A DNA stretch of 64,000 bases, from assembly GCF_964340395.1 (NCBI RefSeq), contig NC_135556.1, positions 5,228,501 through 5,292,500 on the forward strand, given 5' to 3'. The DNA comes from Glandiceps talaboti. Lineage: Eukaryota; Hemichordata; Enteropneusta; Spengelidae. Of the stretch, positions 11,386-22,303 are shown piece by piece (positions within the stretch are counted from its first letter, which is position 1; each line of letters opens with the position of its first letter). Both the position numbers and the translations under genes were made by a program. The notes beneath the pieces were generated by a model that was given only the letters and a program-made list of their open reading frames with translations, made no database searches and was not told where the DNA came from.

Positions 11386-12340
11386 TTATATATACATATA
11401 TACATCAAAGTCTCCTAATCTCAAAATAAATTCAAAATATATTCTTCTTTTAGTTGCTACGACTGGGGTACCAACAAAATTAACGCTGGCTATACATGGA
11501 CCACAGGAACATTGGAGACGTCTTCTGGTTCTATGCAGCTGTAGTACACGACAACGGCCAAACCATTCCTGGGAAGACATACAGAGAGAGGGAAATCTGG
11601 TTAACGATCGTACACCATTACTCAAAATTGTAAAGCACTGGTATAGGTTTTTTTGTGTGAATGTTGTTACTATTCTGCATATTGTTTTACTAAAAATACA
11701 CCAACATATATTTTCTGCGTGTCTACCATATTATGTTGTGGTCGATGTTCTCACAAAATAGTAGTAAAAGTACAGCGAAATCAGGTGAAATTGACTGTAC
11801 AGTCACGCGCTACGTCACGTCACGTCGTGAGTAGCACTTAATCCAGTGAGTTGATATTTTCTAAGAGCAGCTGTATTAATAACACAATCTATAATATATT
11901 TTGTAACTTACAATTACAATTTCCAAATGTCATTCTCGTCGTCCTCCATATCATCGTTGTTAGGATACCGTTGTCTCCTGAAACTGGTTTCTTCTTGGTA
12001 TGTGGTAATGTCGAGAAGACCAAGATACATCGACTGTGAATTAGCAGTGGATGGTAGATGGTTGCTAGGATACATATCAGCTGATGAAGTCTCGCCATAG
12101 TCAATCATTCGAGGAGAAAGGATGGGGAAAGTATATTCATTGTTGACATGGTTACCCGATACAACCAATAGCAAATGCACAGGGTCGTATTCGGTGTTAT
12201 CTTTGAATAAAAGAATTTCTATGACTCTGAACATAATAACGTCACACAACTTGTGACCATTAATATGTTGAGATGAAAAGTACGAGTATTTACCTGCAAA
12301 TCCAAGTTCATGAAGAATTTCATCCAAATCTGATTAAATC
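11386..12340 (-). pseudogene. degenerate homeobox paralog, copy 6
   Basis: Three blocks on the minus strand match the intact genes in order and in splice position. The exon 1 end (12294 to about 12340) reads SDLDEILHELGFA before a GTAAAT donor. Exon 2 (11912-12200) starts after an AAAG acceptor in the same phase and runs exactly 80 codons to the conserved RYP. Exon 3 (11386-11568) begins at a CAG acceptor with EWFGRCR and contains RRRLQCSCGPCI. The first ~48 codons of exon 1 are missing; the homology stops where the inverted element at 12340 begins. Exon 2 is 10 nt short between homeodomain residue 26 and the GTAAGT donor, which breaks the frame and places a stop before exon 3. The exon 3 frame extends to 60 residues. 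It is a diverged, probably non-functional relative. Confidence 0.75.
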
Positions 12341-13165
12341 ACTTGGAGACGTAATCAGTGGTAAATCGGTAGTACTAGTTGCTGTAAGGAGTTCTAGGAC
12401 ATTGGGTATAGACAGAGACTGGAACGATTGGAAGAGACACTGGTATTATGCCATGAACGTTTGAAGAAATATTGCATATAAACAGTAGCACATTAATAAG
12501 TCTTGGGTGGAGATCCGATTCCAGATCATTCTGAATTTTATACACTGCGATAGAACAAAGTCATTTCTTTACAAATTTTATTATGCAAAAGGATATTATT
12601 CCATTTTAATATAGGTAGGACAATCACCATTCTACCATCAAATTATTCTATTCTATTCCCACCATGCATTGCAATAGAACAAAGTTATTTGTTTACAAAC
12701 GTTACTAAGGAGTATTATTCCATTTTAAAGGTAGGACAATCACCATTCTACCTTGCCTCTCCAGAGGGCGCCGTGATCACTGCGTCATAGAACTACGTCC
12801 ATCACCAGTCTTGCTCTTGTAGGGATACTTGTAGGTCTTGATGTTAGAGAGGTCTTGGCGGCGACAGTAGGGAGCCCTCCACGATGCTCTCAGGAGAGGG
12901 AACATTCTACCATCAAATTATTGTATTCTATTCCCATCATACACTGCAATAGAACAAACTCATTTGTTTACAAATGTTACTAAGGAGTATTATTCCATCA
13001 AATCATTCTATTCTATTCCCATCATTCTAAGGAGAAGGATTATTCCATGTTAATATAGGTAGGGCAATCACAATTCTACCATCAAATTACTCTATTCTAT
13101 TCCCGTCATACACTGCAATAAAACAAAGTTATTTGTTTACAAATATTTCTAAGGAGCATTATACC
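12340..13165. repeat. inverted remnant of the 119-bp satellite and its adjoining element
   Basis: 12340-12545 is the reverse-complement partner of 9478-9728. From 12545 to 13165 there are reverse-oriented satellite units with deletions. A 145-bp GC-richer insert interrupts them at about 12753-12900, with CTCTCC/GGAGAG near its ends. Together with 6530-9475 this makes a large imperfect inverted repeat around homeobox copy 6. Confidence 0.8.
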
Positions 13166-13690
13166 ATTTTAATAATTCAGTTTAATTTATTACATTAGGT
13201 CTCTTGACCAATGAGCACACCGTTAAATAACAATACAAATGACGTAACAACAGAGCAACTGTACGACAGCATGTTTAAGTGCTTATACAATTGGACAATC
13301 AATCAATCAATAGTTGATCATTGTCAAATCTAATTTTGAACGCTTTGTAAATAAACATAGCAAGATTTCTTGTTTGTCTCACTTTGCATGAATTAAGTAA
13401 TTAAAAAAAAGTATACATATTCGGAAACCAGAAGTATTCAGGAATTAAATCCTTTCTTAAATTAGTTTATCTCGAACAAACTAAAATGAAATGATATTCA
13501 TCTTCCAAAAGTTCACAATGTCTACAAACTCTATCATCTAAAGGTTTTCTAACAGGTCTATACCATCTGCCTGATTCAATTTCAAGTCTATGCGACGAAA
13601 CTCTTAACCTTGGTAATGCCTGTCGAAAACAAGGGATAGTAACAATGTCTAGATATGGCTTGAAATCAAATGTGTCGAAATGTCGACAGA
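13165..13690 (-). mobile_element. LINE C-terminal fragment and 3' tail
   Basis: The minus strand reads LPRLRVSSHRLEIESGRW, then RPVRKPLDDRVCRHCELL and EDEYHFILVC. This is the Cys-Cys-His-Cys knuckle-like C-terminal region typical of several non-LTR retrotransposon ORF2 proteins. A stop interrupts it just after, and a YKAFKIR-like tail follows out of frame. Fragment only; no reverse transcriptase core is nearby. Confidence 0.7.
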
Positions 13691-13979
13691 GAGGCTTGTC
13701 CTTGTATGTATTGCATTTTTCCTAGACATTGCCGCTCTCTGTCAGACCCCAGGGATAAATCTAGCATGTTTCAAAGTAGTACAGCCATCTGAAATGTGAG
13801 CATGGGTGTATTAGGGGAGATATATCTCCCCACAGACCCTCTACGACGGCCTATGATCTCCCCACATACATCCATGATATGAGCCACCTCCATCCAAAGA
13901 AAATGTGTGATTGAGAATCCGTGTGAGTGTGGTCATCGCTAGACTAACTGCCGCCCTCCACCGGTCGCTTGTGATATTA

Positions 13980-15971
13980 GGGACCGGTCAGTTTCTCCAG
14001 CCTGGGGGGGGGGGGGGTGGTGGATTCTTAAATCGGGCCGACAAAAAGTCACTGACCCCCCCTATCTGTAAAACCCAAAACAGGCTGACCCCCCCTATCA
14101 CTTAATTCATGATGACCCCCCCCCCCCCATATATGATATTCGCATGAGTGACAGGTATTTTTTGATCATGACTCAGTGTGGACTGCTTGACTGTCTTGCA
14201 TCTACTTTATAAGATCCTGGGTTAGCACTATCATAATTATAATTATTGACTACACAGGGTAAATATATTTGAAAAGGAGTTTAATAGCATCTTGACAGTG
14301 AAAGGTAGGAGGAAAGCTTGAGAAGGGAATATGTACAGCTGTCATGGGGGGTCCTAGGGGGTTTTTAACTCTGAAAAGTCAACTTTGAGACTATTTAGAC
14401 ATTTTTAGAAAATCATTTCTAAGCTTTACAAGACAGCACCAACATGTAAAAAGCAACTACATAAGGTTGAAATATTTTTGAAATATAGTTTGATAGGATC
14501 TCGACAGTAAGAGGTGGGGGAGAGATCTTGAGACTGGGATGTGTACACCTCATGGGGGGGGGGGGGGGTCCTAGGGGGTCTCCCCCTAGAAGCCCTGGAG
14601 TTTTTTTCCCTGAAAAGTCAATTTTGAGACTATTCAGACCCTTTCAGACAATAATTTCCAAGCCTTACAAGACAACACCAACATGTAAAAAACAACTACA
14701 TAGGGTTGAAATACTTTTGAAATATACTTTGATAGCATCTTGACAGTAAGAGGGGAAGAGCTTGAGACTGGGATATGTCCACCTCATGCGGGGGGTCTGA
14801 GGGGGTCTCCCTCTAGAAGCCCTGAAGCATTTTTACTCTTATAGCCAATATTTACGCTATTTAGACCCTTCAAGCAATAACTTAATCCATGCTTTACAAG
14901 ACAGCCAGTATCAGAAACTATTCTCTATAACTTACACTAAGGGTTGAAATATATTCTTAAAAGGTTAAATGGCATCATTATATACATGTAGGTCAGCACA
15001 TCTAATGGTAGTATCATTGGTAGGGGAGATTTGGAGATTAAGGCAATTTTAGACTATCTTGGCAAACATTTCACATCTTGAAAAGACAATATCATCTCAA
15101 ATTAGAATAGGGTGAAAATATTTAAGAAAAGTTTAATACCATTATGACAGTAAAAAGGTTGTTGGTGCATCTGATTGTTGGTTGAATGCATGCGTGACCT
15201 CTGGGGGTGAGGAAGTCCTTGGGGTTTTCCCCCTGGCAGACTTTTTGCTTGAGCTACTAAGGCAATGTTTAGGTTATTCATAACCTTTGAGGTAATATTT
15301 CCAAGCTTCGAAAAGCTAACCTAAATGTACGTTTTAAATGAGTTTCCTATATCACATAAAATAGACATGTAACATTAGTATAGGGGCATTAATATATGTA
15401 TAATGAAGTCACCGGTATGTTAGAGAACTTTAGGTGGTCATACCTAGTGTATACTAGAAACTGGAATCTGATGAGATGTGGTGATTTGTAGTGTCAATAA
15501 CATGACGAGTAGAACAATTTAGATTAACTTCATTTATAAACTATCTATGAAAATTGCCATTACGAAACCTTCAAGTCACAAGTTCACTTTTGCCCCAAAC
15601 TGCAATATAAGTGAAGCATTGATTGTAAAACAGCCAAGCATTTACATGACATGTTCTGTAACTAGTGTGGTAGCTAGGTAATACATGTATATGTATATGT
15701 ATAGTTATGTTTGAACTAATAAGTAATATTAAAGAATTCATGTAAGAAACAGGGACAAGAACAAATATTGACATGTACCACATTTCAGACAAGGCTATAT
15801 GCCATTGTAGAAAGGATTTTTTTCTTCCATCACAATTAAAAACACAATGACCCCCCTATCCACAATTTTCAAAACAGCATGACCCCCTCTACTGTCAATT
15901 TCAAAAACAGGGTGACCCCCCTACCAATCCACCGCCCCCCCCCCCCCAGGCCGAAGAAACTGACCGGTCCC
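13980..15971. mobile_element. non-autonomous TIR transposon (about 2 kb, TTA target duplication)
   Basis: The ends are GGGACCGGTCAGTTTCT at 13980 and its inverse AGAAACTGACCGGTCCC ending at 15971. Next to them lie G-run and C-run tracts. TTA flanks both sides (13977-13979 and 15972-15974). The interior has no transposase frame. It has about five decayed tandem units of 220-240 bp (14250-15330) recognisable by ACAAC-ACATAGGGTTGAAATA and CTTGACAGTAAGAGG. A 3-bp TTA duplication fits the PIF/Harbinger superfamily; that assignment is inference. A second right-hand part is at 28215-28981. Confidence 0.75.
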
Positions 15972-16010
15972 TTAGAAGAAACCCCGAAGGTCTATCAGCA
16001 AGACTAGGTT

Positions 16011-16137
16011 CAATCTGATTAAAATCCGATGTAGATGTCGGCTAATCGTTCATTGCTATTTTACCTTCGTTATTTTGCCTGATTTGACCTTCTTGGTACA
16101 TGTTTACATTTTTTAGCCCGATCACCTCCTCTACGAT
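16011..16137 (+). mobile_element. half copy of a foldback MITE
   Basis: Begins CAATCTGATTAAAATCCGAT and matches one arm of the complete 238-bp foldback element at 48819-49056. It is cut at the start of duplicon D2. Confidence 0.75.
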
Positions 16138-18508
16138 TTTCAAATTCATTGTTTCTCTCTCGCCATGAGCTGTCAATCAACTGGCGGTAAGTGGTTGTCA
16201 TTATAATGTATTGCACTGTCAATCAATTGTCGGCAAATACTTGTTGTCGAATATATAGTTATTGTTTCGTTGTCAATCAAGTGTTGACATTTATTTGTCA
16301 TCATGTTGACTAATTGATTCAGCTGTCGGCATAACCAGTTTTAGTTTACTCAAGAGATGGTACTCTTTCATCATGACATTGTTCGAATGGTAAATGTAAC
16401 ATCTATTATTCAAAAGTATACATGATGGGTGGCTTGGAGGGGTGATTCTATTCCTTGCTATGTTACTATGTTGGTATTAATGGACGGGGACAACACTTTT
16501 ACTACTTTGATACTGTAGAACAAAACTTCCGCTGTAGTTAATTGAACACCAAAAGTTAGTTTGCCACTATTTATGTAATAAAAAATGCCCAGTCCATGAT
16601 CTCACTGTGTGTATTCTCTTGATCATGGCGTATATACTATATTGCATGTGTGTGTATATATATTGAGTATTGTCATATCAGTGCTGGATTTCTTTGTCGT
16701 CTACAACCCACCGATCAATAGACAGAAATCAAAGGTAATACCTCATAAAGATTATCACTGAATAGGAAATTGAAAGTACTCATGGCTATCATGACGCATA
16801 TTGTAAATCAAACGGTCATAAAAGTATTCAATCCTTACATCCGATTTCAATCATAGACACTACACGAAAGTAGGGTCTATGTTTCAATACACCTCCCTGT
16901 ATACTGCAATCGACATGGTTCGCCATGACGGGGCGCCCTCATCGGTCAAACCCTTTCACAGTGCTTGCCGGTGAGGGCGTAGCGACACGACGTATCGTCT
17001 AACCGTGGGTGATACAAATACTTCCATGGTACACCTGCTGTCTCTGTAACAATTGAAACCATCCTTATTCCTATCACACGCTCTGTTGGATTTGTATTTT
17101 GGTAGTTATTTTCCTACTTGTATGTTATCACCGACATATGTTTCTTTTTATTCTCGTAATTAATTAACATCAATGAAAAAGACCCTTGGAATATACCGAC
17201 GAACTCTAAATCTACTCTCCTTTCCTATTGACTTATAGTGTTATGAGTCACAGACCTAAATTATATCCATTCAGGATATTTTGGTAATTTTCAATTGTAC
17301 AGTAAACCGGTCAAATTAAAATGACACCTTTGTTACTGTGAGCTGTCAATCATCTATCGGTAAGTCTTTGTAACTGACTTCTTCTGTTGAACTTAGTTAA
17401 TCACAAGGATGGTGTCCAGTTATCACCTTATCGACTGTCGGTAAGTCTTTGTCATTGTTTGAATTGATCACAAGGGCGGTGTCCAATTTGTTATTCTCTT
17501 AGCTGTCAATAGGGTTCTTGGCAGAAGAACTAAGTCGGTCTTGTCAAAATCCCTTTGAATTAAAGGGCGGCATGCTGTTGTCGATTTAAAGACACAATTT
17601 ACAATAGGATTAAAATTTAGTTGTGAAAAACAGCTCTCTGTCAGAGTTCATCCACGTACACCATAGCCTCTTTTACGGCACCGTGTACCGTCCAAGACTT
17701 TGTGCCACCTTAGACCACTGTTCTCTATAGTGGTCTGAGATGACAGGCTGAGGAAAATAAGCTCTGCTTAGCGCAAATGGGCAGAACTAGTAGAAAAAGT
17801 TGGTCAAGTGCAAAATAATTATACTATGTATTCCGTGTAGCTCTACTGATATACGAGATTCCTCGATTGAACACCTGACCTTTAACAACTGGTATATCTC
17901 CACCATAATGACATATCGTCACAATAAACGTGTTATATAGTATCTCCACAGCACATTCACTAATTTTAGGATTTGGTAAATACCAATGCTTTAGTAGCTA
18001 GAAAAACACGAATGTGATTTCGTCCATTAACTGTATGAGAATATGAAGGACACTTGCAAATACAAAACACATATTATGTGTTTGATGACTGTCGTACACG
18101 AGTTGTACAGAAGAATCATGGACATGGTTATGCCGTCTCCACATCACTATATTAACTTTAGAGTGTTTATATAATGTTGCAATGTGGTGTAAAGCTGGAG
18201 CAATCATGATAGTTTTCATTGCTTTGTGAAAAGTGGAAAGTGGTGGCAGTAAAAAGGTTGGACAAAGGAGGAACATACAGTACGTTGTTAGTCAAGTAAG
18301 GCTAACCATGGATCTATTATTGATATAAGGGGGAAACCCATTTCGCATTTTAGACATTTCACGTTTGTGTTGTATTATGTCTATCGTGGTTGTCAACGTA
18401 TTACATACATGCCATCAAATACATGTGATTAATTCTAAACTTGGTATTCTTTCATTAATCGGCCAATGTCATACCTAGTTTTCTATTGTTCTCTGAAGTA
18501 TGTGTTTA

Positions 18509-18634
18509 TGACGTCACTAATCGTCTACACCTTCCGTGAATTCAAATTCAACAATATTTTATTAATTCATTTCATTGTCGACTATTCTTTGGCATTGCCC
18601 CTTTAACAGTCGGTAACTACAAGGGGTGACGTCA
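18509..18634 (+). promoter_or_regulatory. two full CRE palindromes upstream of homeobox copy 2
   Basis: TGACGTCA occurs at 18509-18516 and 18627-18634, about 0.75-0.85 kb before the ATG. Both are kept in D4 and D5. In D3 the first is TGACGTTA and the second is intact. CREB/ATF binding is inferred from the motif. Confidence 0.5.
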
Positions 18635-19078
18635 TTTTATGGCTCGGTAAGACCGGTTCATGTCAACGGTTGACAAACTGATACTTTGATTTTCTTAGGT
18701 ATAATTTCCTTTGATCACATGTACAGACAAGGAAGAATATGCTTTGATACAGTCAGTTGGGTGCTACTAATAGTACTGTTACGTCATAGGGGTAGCTTAA
18801 TATAACGTTTCAGTGTCCAAATACTGTAGTTGTGGTTAGAACAGGTACTATTAGTAATAATCAATGACCCAACCAGTTGTCCTTACCAACACTCTCAACG
18901 TTATTATATTATTGCATGAGTGGCACTTCTATAGTTACAATTGTTATGCAGGTGGTAATAGAATCCTGTATTTGTAGTCGAAAAAGTCTGTCCAATGTTG
19001 CTTGATGTAGTGATTTGGGCTGTTAGGTTTTGCACAATTAAGTTTAATTTACTCCGCTATGTTTGCGTTAAAATAAAA

Positions 19079-19095
19079 GACTCGAAAACCGAGTC
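19079..19095 (+). promoter_or_regulatory. small hairpin GACTCGAAAACCGAGTC
   Basis: Six-base-pair perfect stem with a five-base loop, about 290 nt before the start codon of copy 2. It is retained in the other copies; the D5 5' arm is changed to AACTCG. Role unknown. Confidence 0.45.
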
Positions 19096-19209
19096 TAGAT
19101 CAATAAAAGACACCAAAGTTGCGGCTTTTCTACAAAGATTCGTTCAACTTTTGTCACATTAACACTCCGGAACTTTGATAGAAAACCGCACCTAGTTGGG
19201 TAGGGTTAC

Positions 19210-19283
19210 CACGTGACTGGGTCATCTTACTATCAAGTGATAAAATATGCAAATCTAGATCTATTGTTTTCGTGTCCATAAAA
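19210..19283 (+). promoter_or_regulatory. core promoter module of homeobox copy 2
   Basis: CACGTG at 19210-19215, octamer ATGCAAAT at 19247-19254, and a weakened TATA-like CATAAAA at 19277-19283 (TATAAAA in copies 1, 3 and 4). The start codon is 90 nt after the last of these. Confidence 0.55.
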
Positions 19284-19372
19284 TCGAAAGTTTGACAAGA
19301 ATAGTTATCATTCTGCCAAGAGAGTTACAACTTGACAGTTCTCCTTTCAAACTATCAACATCAAAATCAACC

Positions 19373-20491
19373 ATGTATGCTGTACCTCAGTACTCTCATG
19401 TTCAAGTTCACCATGGTGCCACGTCTGTCGATGACATCAACATGCAAGTCATCTTTGCCACGACTGGTCTGCCTCCCTTCTCGTCTCCAAGCAACGTCAC
19501 GTCATCGGAACCAGTGTCCAGATCAGAACTTAATGACATCTTGGATGAACTTGGTTTTTCAGGTGAGCATTGTTGCCTTAAAACTTACACTCTTAAAAGG
19601 GAATTATTCCAAACTATTCAACAACTCTAGTACGAACGTGACACAAAATTGGAATAAACATCTTCAAATTTATCCAGTATTTCTCAATCTCAGAAATGAT
19701 ATAACATTTTTAAAGTTACCTGATTGGCAGTCAAGTATATACAATTCATTCACATCCTTTTCTATTACTTGATTTCGGCACAATATATTAATTTTAAACT
19801 GCAAGTTTTAACAACTATCTCCATACCGTTTTAAGTGTTATATGTTTATTAATATCGTGTTTTTCGATTCATATTATCTTTTTACAGATACTACAGATAA
19901 CCAGTCATTTTATACACCGTCCCATAGCGATGACGTCATTCCCACACTGTCTCCACCAATGGTTATCCACGAAGATGAAGAACTTTCTATAGCTGATTGG
20001 ATACGTATCAACCATGCGCCCTCAGTGTTGACTATTAGATCATACACCACGCATAGATGTTTACCTGCCATTCGTCCCGAACAAGAAGTAGTCTTAGAAA
20101 CCACATTCAGAACACAACGGTATCCTTGCAGTGACGTCAGACGAAGATTGGCGAAAGTGACTGGGTTAACCTTTGATTTCGTAAATGTAAGTATATGAAC
20201 TTTTAAAATGATATTGAGCTAATGTTTGTTTTAATTGTTCAATAATGTCCTGATTACCGCCGATATTTAATTTTATCGCCTTAGCCACAATCATCAATTA
20301 GTTTTCATAGTAAACTAAAACTTTTTTTCTACTGACCTCAATAACTAACACTGTCTTTTTGTTCGTCTTACCCACAGAACTGGTTTTCAAGTCGTCGTGA
20401 ACAGGTACAACGCGTCAGAAAACGTCTCCATTTCCCATGTGATCCCTGTATCAACAACGCAGATGCCCTTCGAACCAGTCGGAAGAATTAA
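19373..20491 (+). CDS. divergent homeobox gene, copy 2 (three exons, intact)
   Basis: Coding exons are 19373-19562, 19888-20186 and 20378-20491, with introns of 325 and 191 bp and GT-AG borders. The product is 200 residues and identical in sequence to copy 4. Residues 1-117 hold acidic and Ser/Pro-rich stretches with a short DILDELGF motif at the end of exon 1. The homeodomain is 118-177. After it come RVRKRLHFPCDPCI and a short tail. Helix 1-2 wording (LETTF, TQRYP, RRRLAKVTGLT), Ser50 and the intron between homeodomain residues 46 and 47 are most like the PRD class. Asn51 is replaced by Ser. I infer a nuclear DNA-binding regulator; no orthologue is recognised. Confidence 0.87.
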
Positions 20492-20623
20492 TGATCATAA
20501 CACATAAATCATCAAATGTAATATTTTGAACGTTTACGAGTTCAGAAAACGTGTATATGTTATTTTTTATTACATTGAATGGGTGAAATTTTATCAATTG
20601 TACATATTTAACTTATTTAAAAG

Positions 20624-20629
20624 AATAAA
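20624..20629 (+). terminator. poly(A) signal of homeobox copy 2
   Basis: AATAAA about 135 nt after the stop codon, in the shared position. Confidence 0.75.
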
Positions 20630-20670
20630 TTGTTAGAGGTTTTCCACATGTTCAAGTATTATATTTATAT

Positions 20671-20965
20671 TGTATGTATGTATGTATGTATGTATGTATG
20701 TATGTATGTATGTATGTATGTATGTATGTATGTATGTATGTATGTATGTATGTATGTATGTGTACAATGTAATGTATGTATGTATGTATGTATGTATGTA
20801 TGTATGTATGTATGTATGTATGTATGTATATGTGTATGTATACAATGTATGTGTATGTATGTATGTATGTATGTATGTATGTATGTATGTATGTATTTAT
20901 GTGTGTGTATGTAATGTATGTGTGTATGTATGTATGCATGTATGTATAGATGTATCTGAGTGTGG

Positions 20966-21004
<39 letters not shown>
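20671..21004. repeat. TATG microsatellite followed by TG tract (copy 2)
   Basis: Starts about 40 nt after the poly(A) signal. TATG units with CAATG interruptions run to about 20945, then GATGTATCTGAGTG and a TG run to 21004. Confidence 0.98.
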
Positions 21005-21008
<4 letters not shown>

Positions 21009-21530
21009 CAAGTGTTATTAAAATTCATAACATCTTGCCTCCAACTATTGTGCATCTAGCATTTGATCTAGATATGATTTTCTGTAGTCAATAAAATTAA
21101 TCTGGGATCATAATTGTCATGGAATTTAGGTTTGAAATCAGTTATCTAGCAGATTTATAGGAAAAGTTAGCCTAGAACAACAGAATTATCCTATGTAATC
21201 CCCATGATGCTATCAATAAGACAACACTAATGTGAGAACCTGGGATTGAAACCTGGGCCTTTAACAATTGAACCAATATTTACTTCAATTGAGATGTGTT
21301 TAAAAACTATTGTGTAAATACTGATATCATTGTACATAATTTGAATTATTTACATAAGTTTGGTAATTAAGGGTACAATAATGGGCACAAATATACATAA
21401 CGCATGTACATGTAATATATACAATATAGATTTTATTATTTCCAACAAAATGTCTTGCTTTGCATTTACTTAGAGATCAAACTCAGTACTGAAAATATAT
21501 GTGTTGTATAATGATTTTGAAATTGTAATT

Positions 21531-21532
<2 letters not shown>

Positions 21533-21578
<46 letters not shown>
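21533..21578. repeat. CA dinucleotide repeat
   Basis: About 23 uninterrupted CA units inside the shared downstream zone of D2. D4 and D5 have only a few units at the same place. Confidence 0.95.
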
Positions 21579-21582
<4 letters not shown>

Positions 21583-21979
21583 CACAGATTGTGAAGCTGA
21601 AACACAACTGAAGTAAATCTCATATACAACTTCTCATTATATTTCTCACAACTTTCACTTTTTAAAACACATGCACAGCAATGACAACCATCAATACTGT
21701 TATGGAAGTAATGTGTGCTCTCAGTGACCGACCTTTGAACTTTACACCGAGTCTTTTCATAAAATAGTTTTCGATGACGAGAACCATGTTCTTTCTCTTA
21801 TCAACATTTTTGTAGTAGAAATTGAATTAATCCTTAAAGATCTTGTTTTGAGTTGAATCAGTGTATCTGGTTGTGTTTCTTACTATCTTAGTTACATTCA
21901 ATGAATGTTTACTTCTGTTCTGAGTTAATTTAGTTGCTTTATGACTGTTTTTCTGTTGTGTAGTTCAGTTCTTTTTCAC

Positions 21980-22303
21980 CAGTCACTTCAATGGTGTAAT
22001 GGCCACACTTCATATGTGTTACAAATATGTCCAACTCTGGATCAAACCGAAACATTGCCTTATGTGCTCTGTTGTAAATTCTGTCACAATAGTTAGTACA
22101 TGTACAAAATGTTGCAGCCAGAATTATTACATGTTCAAAGTGTCATGTTTATACCACGCCAATTCTACAGGAATTGCATTGGTTGCCAGTACGTCAACAT
22201 ATTATTTATAAGATCTTAGTCATCACTTTTAAACTTCTTCATGGTTCAGGTCCTCCATATCTTAGTGAGTTGCTCAGTGTCTATGTCCCGGGACATAGAC
22301 ATG
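21980..22303 (+). mobile_element. LINE 3' end fragment (ORF2 C-terminus), truncated
   Basis: Reads VQNVAARIITCSK, then ILQELHWLPVRQHIIYKILV and LLHGSGPPYLSELLSVYVPG. This is the standard C-terminal stretch of CR1/L2-like ORF2 proteins. It stops abruptly at the D2 right edge near 22303. The same copy continues further in D4 and D5. Confidence 0.85.

Larger units (their letters stand above)
16140..22303 (+). repeat. duplicon D2 (carries homeobox copy 2)
   Basis: Collinear with D3-D5 from the TGTCAATCA-rich distal flank through the gene, microsatellite and, as in D4 and D5, a downstream zone ending in a LINE tail. D2 lacks the 231-bp MITE seen in D3-D5: the empty site GAAAGTAGG is at 16866-16874. 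It also lacks the segment that replaces 18135-18200 in D3-D5. The 16140-19370 flank contains no other gene. Confidence 0.9.

Noticed and set aside
19910-20104. Minus-strand 64-codon frame antisense to homeobox exon 2, repeated in the copies
   Set aside because: It is the shadow of a strongly conserved coding exon, with no independent promoter or splice evidence.
21238-21285. tRNA-like B-box (complement reads GGTTTCAATCC) shared by D2, D4 and D5, suggesting a SINE
   Set aside because: The surrounding bases do not fold into a T arm and no A-box was found at the right distance, so I do not call a tRNA or SINE.
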